From FEN-1297 sp046704565 (lineage in GTDB: Bacteria > Bacteroidota > Ignavibacteria > Ignavibacteriales > Ignavibacteriaceae), in NCBI GenBank assembly GCA_046704565.1, contig JBJKRP010000110.1, forward strand, positions 1-9,617: a stretch of DNA of 9,617 nt, written 5' to 3'. The translations under genes and the position numbers were made by a program. Numbering within the stretch: position 1 is the stretch's first letter; every line of letters starts with the position of its first letter. Below the pieces are notes generated by a model that was given only the letters and a program-made list of their open reading frames with translations, had not been told where the DNA came from and made no database searches. Shown here in pieces: positions 7,323-9,617 of this stretch.

Positions 7323-8069
7323 TTAATTTCCCCGCTCCAGTTCCTGGTATGAAAAAATCTTATCCGGAATCTTAACGTCGAAATGCATGTCGTCAACAAT
7401 TATAGTTGTCGAGTGTCCTTTCTTTGCCACGTTGTACATCGTCCACTTCGACGGCATTATCCTGCCGTGAAAATTTTTTATATCCGTGTAAGTCATATAC
7501 CTTACCAAATTTCCTTTTTCATCATAATATTGAAGCAGCGCCGGAAGATAATTTGACATTCTTACCCAGTAATAAATTTTTCCCCATACCACCGGCGCAT
7601 CCGGTTTGGGGATCAACTGAACCTTCCAGCATTTTTCGTTATCTATCTTTTCAGTATCTAAAATTGTTAAAACGTAATCCTTAACTAAATTGGATTCTCT
7701 GACTAAATCATCATTTGTAAAATCGGAACCGTTCCAAGACTGCAGCATCATCGAAGGCGGAATCTTAATTGTAGTTTCCGTATTGCGCAGATAAGTCCAA
7801 ATTTCATCGCCGATCTTCAGCGTCTTATTTCCTTCTTCCTTTGCCGGAGCTTTAGTAACTATCAAAGCTTTCTCATTGCCCACCCACCAAGATTCCATTT
7901 TCAATGTGCGCGTATAATCAGGCGTTTTAATCACCATCTCAATTGTTCCGTAAGAAGATTTGCCTTTTACGTCATTCTCTGCTTTGGTTACAATTTCTTC
8001 CGCTGTCTGTGAGTGCAAAGCGCCGCTAAAAAGCAGGATGACCGATACAATTGTCAAGAAATATTTCAT
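7323..8069 (-). CDS. LolA-like periplasmic carrier (outer membrane lipoprotein-sorting protein family)
   Basis: With the ATG at 8069 this is a 248-residue exported protein: signal peptide 1-21 (MKYFLTIVSVILLFSGALHSQ), then TAEEIV and a LolA-like half-barrel. The conserved block IKIPPSMMLQSWNGSDFTND (about 101-120) is the mark of the LolA_like group annotated as outer membrane lipoprotein-sorting protein, which differs from classical LolA. Such proteins are thought to carry a lipid or acylated cargo across the periplasm in a hydrophobic cavity. There is no lipobox cysteine, so it should be soluble. An upstream in-frame TTG (8111) is rejected: the extra 14 residues precede the signal peptide and would be encoded by the operator. 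It is the first gene of the cluster, divergent from tetR, and three bases from the first permease. The family is recognised with good confidence; cargo is unknown. Confidence 0.85.
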   Translation of the reverse strand: MKYFLTIVSVILLFSGALHSQTAEEIVTKAENDVKGKSSYGTIEMVIKTPDYTRTLKMESWWVGNEKALIVTKAPAKEEGNKTLKIGDEIWTYLRNTETTIKIPPSMMLQSWNGSDFTNDDLVRESNLVKDYVLTILDTEKIDNEKCWKVQLIPKPDAPVVWGKIYYWVRMSNYLPALLQYYDEKGNLVRYMTYTDIKNFHGRIMPSKWTMYNVAKKGHSTTIIVDDMHFDVKIPDKIFSYQELERGN

Positions 8070-8082
8070 AATTAAATATGCT

Positions 8083-8111
8083 GTTTTATAATTGACTAAA
8101 CGTTCAGTCAA
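8083..8111 (-). promoter_or_regulatory. Candidate promoter of the LolA-like/ABC operon
   Basis: On the - strand TTGACT (8111-8106) is a 5/6 match to the -35 box and is followed after 15 bases by TATAAA (8090-8085), or after 17 bases by TAAAAC. The -35 is itself half of the operator palindrome. Transcription would start near 8078, only about nine bases before the ATG at 8069, leaving an almost leaderless mRNA with no Shine-Dalgarno sequence. Confidence 0.4.
8092..8111. promoter_or_regulatory. TetR-type operator 1, over the operon promoter
   Basis: A 20-base palindrome centred on AACGTT with arms TTGACT and AGTCAA; nine of ten base pairs are symmetric. It lies in the region between the divergent tetR and LolA-like genes, 22 bases before the LolA-like ATG, overlapping the candidate -35 box and spacer. 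Size, symmetry and place are typical of TetR-family operators, where dimer binding blocks RNA polymerase. A related copy lies at 8217-8236. Binding by the neighbouring regulator is inferred. Confidence 0.7.
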
Positions 8112-8124
8112 AACTTAAAGACAA

Positions 8125-8153
8125 TTGGGAAATAAATCAATAGGCTCTATAAT
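8125..8153 (+). promoter_or_regulatory. Candidate distal promoter of tetR
   Basis: TTGGGA (8125-8130; 4/6) and a perfect TATAAT (8148-8153) are spaced by exactly 17 bases. Transcription would start near 8160, leaving a leader of about 95 bases that contains operator 2, where bound repressor could act as a roadblock. Confidence 0.4.
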
Positions 8154-8187
8154 CTTTTTTAAATGTTTTGTCCTGTCTCAAATATGC

Positions 8188-8216
8188 TTGATTTAGTTAG
8201 AATTTACAGATATTTT
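8188..8216 (+). promoter_or_regulatory. Candidate proximal promoter of tetR
   Basis: TTGATT (8188-8193) and TATTTT (8211-8216) are spaced by 17 bases, each matching consensus at 4/6 positions. The -10 box directly abuts operator 2, so the start point (about 8223) would fall inside the operator, the usual arrangement for autorepression. Boxes are weak and the region is AT-rich. Confidence 0.3.
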
Positions 8217-8236
8217 ATGACTGAACATTTAATCAA
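8217..8236. promoter_or_regulatory. TetR-type operator 2, in front of tetR
   Basis: ATGACTGAACATTTAATCAA agrees with operator 1, read on its - strand, at 17 of 20 positions, including an unbroken TGACTGAAC. It is less symmetric in itself (six of ten pairs) and so may bind more weakly. It ends 18 bases before the tetR ATG. Two copies, one at each end of the divergent region and centred 125 bp apart, suggest that the regulator controls both the operon and itself. Confidence 0.6.
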
Positions 8237-8254
8237 AATATGATTTTCAGATAA

Positions 8255-8857
8255 ATGCCCCGGACAAAAGAACAATTTGAAGAGATAAGAAGCAAGACGA
8301 GGGAGAACATACTTACTTCCGCGCTCAGGCTTTTTGCCGGAAAGGGCTTCCATGGAACTTCCATCAACGACATTGCAAAAGCTGCCGGAATTTCTAAAGG
8401 TCTGGCTTACAACTATTTTGAAAGCAAGCAGAAAATAATGGAAGCGATACTTGGAGAACTTTTTCGCGAGGCAGAAAATTTCGTGGATGTAATGGACTCT
8501 GTTGAGGATCCTTACGAGAAGCTGAGACTGATTATAGAATTCACATTTAAATATTACGAAGAGAACGAAGAACTGTGGATGCTTTACGCATCATTCATCC
8601 TTCAGCCGGGAATTCTGGAAGAAGGTAAAAGACTGACCGCGAAATTCTACGAAAAATATTTTACAAAGATGGAAGAGGTATTCAAGAGCCTGGGATTTAA
8701 GAATCCGCTTATGGAGCTCCGGTTTTTAGGAGCCCTGCTGGACGGGATAGGAATAGACTATTTCTTCGACAAAACGCTTTTCCCTCTTCAGGATATGAAA
8801 GAGTTCCTTCTAAAGAGATACAGCAAAGAAGGAGTAGAAAAGCTGAAGAATGTTTAA
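8255..8857 (+). CDS. TetR/AcrR-family transcriptional regulator
   Basis: A 200-residue, full-length TetR-family repressor. The N-terminal DNA-binding domain is clear: helix 1 KTRENILTSALRLFAGKGFHG (14-34), then the helix-turn-helix TSINDIAKAAGISKGLAYNY (35-54) followed by FESK, the family's most conserved stretch. Residues from about 70 on are helical and form the ligand-binding and dimer domain, rich in aromatic residues (FTFKYYEENEELWMLYASF), consistent with a hydrophobic ligand, though the ligand is unknown. It is divergent from the LolA-like/ABC operon, with two matching palindromic sites between them, so it very likely represses that operon and itself. The ATG at 8255 is the only start that leaves a normal-length N-terminus; its ribosome-binding site is weak. 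A lipid or envelope-damaging compound as inducer would fit the operon but is inference. Confidence 0.92.
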   Translation: MPRTKEQFEEIRSKTRENILTSALRLFAGKGFHGTSINDIAKAAGISKGLAYNYFESKQKIMEAILGELFREAENFVDVMDSVEDPYEKLRLIIEFTFKYYEENEELWMLYASFILQPGILEEGKRLTAKFYEKYFTKMEEVFKSLGFKNPLMELRFLGALLDGIGIDYFFDKTLFPLQDMKEFLLKRYSKEGVEKLKNV

Positions 8858-8946
8858 ACATTTGTGTTGCGTCAAGAAAATTGTTTATTTATCTTTCCCT
8901 CAAGCCAAATACATTTATTTACTATTTGATAATTTTGAGTTTTACT

Positions 8947-9156
8947 ATGTCCGATATCCAGCTATATACAAATATAGTTTCTCTTCCCAATGAATTAAAA
9001 AAGGAAGTGATAGATTTTGTTGATTTTCTAAAATCAAAAGAAGATAAAATCGGTGAAAAAGAAAAGAAAAAGATAGTCTTCGGCTATGCCAAGGGCTCAG
9101 TAAATATGAAACCTAACTTTGACGAAGAGTTAGAGGATTTTAAAGATTATATGTAA
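8947..9156 (+). CDS. vapB: DUF2281-type antitoxin (VapB-like)
   Basis: A 69-residue small acidic/basic protein (MSDIQLYTNIVSLPNELKKE at the start; FDEELEDFKDYM at the end) that matches the DUF2281 pattern: an N-terminal helical segment of the LYxxIxxLPxxLKxEVxDFxDFL type, a Lys-rich linker, a GYAKGSV segment, and an acidic C-terminus ending in EDFKDYM, which in this group is thought to wrap the toxin. It directly precedes and overlaps a PIN-domain toxin by one base (TAATG). The ATG at 8947 has a weak GAG seven bases upstream; an in-frame TTG at 8881 would add an implausible hydrophobic leader and is rejected. Upstream, CAAATA (8906-8911) and TATTTG (8923-8928) form an inverted repeat that could be an autoregulatory site. 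The DNA is more AT-rich than the preceding genes, as often seen for mobile toxin-antitoxin pairs. Confidence 0.8.
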   Translation: MSDIQLYTNIVSLPNELKKEVIDFVDFLKSKEDKIGEKEKKKIVFGYAKGSVNMKPNFDEELEDFKDYM

Positions 9157-9545
9157 TGAATTTACTTTTAGATACACATGCTTTTCTCTGGTTCATTTCA
9201 GGTGACAAAAAACTATCGGATCCCTCCGTCCAAATAATTAATAATTTAGATAATAATAGGTTTGTAAGCATTGCAAGTATTTGGGAAATTATAATCAAGC
9301 TATCACTCGATAGATTAGAAATAAATGGGGGATTTGATATTGTAGAAGATTTTTTGAAAAACAATGACGTTAAAATTTTGCCTATTGATTTCCCGGATTT
9401 AAAGATACTTCTTAATCTTGAAATGCATCATCGGGATCCGTTTGACAGAATAATAATAGCTCAGGCAATTTCAAAGAATCTCGTGATTATAACAAAAGAT
9501 CTTCTTTTTAAGAAGTATCCGGTAAAAACTTTTTGGAATAATTAG
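9156..9545 (+). CDS. vapC: PIN-domain toxin (VapC-like ribonuclease)
   Basis: A 129-residue complete PIN-domain protein, the toxin of a type II toxin-antitoxin pair; family members cleave tRNA, rRNA or other RNA with bound Mg2+ or Mn2+. The acidic active-site residues are in place: D6 in LLLDTHAFLWF, E44 in SIASIWEIIIK, D97 in HHRDPFDRIIIAQA (91-104), and D115 in ITKD. The DTHxxLW, SxWE and HRDPFDR motifs mark the VapC subgroup usually paired with DUF2281 or Phd-type antitoxins. Its ATG overlaps the antitoxin stop by one base, so translation is probably coupled and keeps toxin below antitoxin. All metal-binding residues are present, so the toxin looks active. The RNA target cannot be read from sequence. 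Confidence 0.9.
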   Translation: MNLLLDTHAFLWFISGDKKLSDPSVQIINNLDNNRFVSIASIWEIIIKLSLDRLEINGGFDIVEDFLKNNDVKILPIDFPDLKILLNLEMHHRDPFDRIIIAQAISKNLVIITKDLLFKKYPVKTFWNN

Positions 9546-9559
9546 GTAAAAATTCGTTC

Positions 9560-9616
9560 TTAACCAACAGGTTTTCTCCGCGCTTGCAGCTTGTCTTTTA
9601 AGATATCAATCCATGA
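9560..9616 (-). CDS. Possible C-terminus of a gene entering from the right edge
   Basis: On the - strand an open frame from the edge reads SWIDILKDKLQARRKPVG and stops with TAA at 9562-9560, 14 bases from the toxin stop, which would make the two genes convergent. The amphipathic, basic tail looks like a protein end, but 18 codons are too few to prove coding or to name a family. No hairpin terminator is visible between the two stops. Confidence 0.3.
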   Translation of the reverse strand, partial: SWIDILKDKLQARRKPVG

Positions 9617-9617
9617 A

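Noticed and set aside
8849..8862. Perfect 14-base palindrome AATGTTTAAACATT over the tetR stop codon
   Set aside because: It has no loop, is AT-rich, differs from the operator consensus, and a palindrome of this size is expected by chance about once in a sequence this long. It is not a terminator.
8881..8946. TTG-initiated extension of the antitoxin gene
   Set aside because: The added 22 residues are hydrophobic and unlike DUF2281 antitoxins, which begin a few residues before the LYxxIxxLP segment, as with the ATG at 8947.
1..9617. CRISPR arrays, tRNA or rRNA genes, insertion sequences
   Set aside because: No regularly spaced repeats, no cloverleaf with a CCA end or rRNA core sequence, and no transposase or terminal inverted repeats were seen on either strand.

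Overview
The window looks like part of a chromosome from a Gram-negative (diderm) bacterium of moderate to low GC, most likely in the Bacteroidota/Chlorobiota/Ignavibacteriota neighbourhood. The signs are outer-membrane and lipopolysaccharide genes, a DUF6600-type Trp/Gly-rich secreted protein, a DUF2281-type antitoxin, many AT-rich and weak ribosome-binding sites, and protein sequences resembling Ignavibacteria. This placement is inference from family recognition, not from a marker gene.

Left part (1-1436, + strand): the 3' end of a glycosyltransferase family 9 (heptosyltransferase-like) gene, then a complete PLP-dependent sugar aminotransferase of the DegT/DnrJ/EryC1/StrS superfamily, closest to GDP-perosamine synthase. 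Together they suggest surface polysaccharide or O-antigen synthesis. A hairpin at 1437-1467 separates them from the convergent gene that follows.

Middle part (1490-8069, - strand): first a DUF6600-type exported protein with a disordered, Arg/Asn/Pro-rich tail holding 28-residue tandem repeats. Then, read in the direction of transcription from 8069 down to 2900, comes a five-gene cluster: a LolA-like periplasmic carrier, two paralogous FtsX/MacB-type permeases, a LolD/MacB-type ATPase, and an outer-membrane beta-barrel protein. Together they would make a complete inner membrane-periplasm-outer membrane route for a lipid or lipoprotein-like cargo. A TetR-family regulator (8255-8857) is divergent from it. 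The intergenic region carries two matching operator-like sequences, one over the candidate operon promoter and one at the candidate tetR promoter, which points to a regulated, inducible envelope-trafficking module. This is the most interesting system in the window.

Right part (8947-9545, + strand): a VapBC-type toxin-antitoxin pair with a DUF2281 antitoxin and a PIN-domain toxin, overlapping by one base. At the extreme right edge, a short reading frame on the - strand may be the C-terminus of a further gene.
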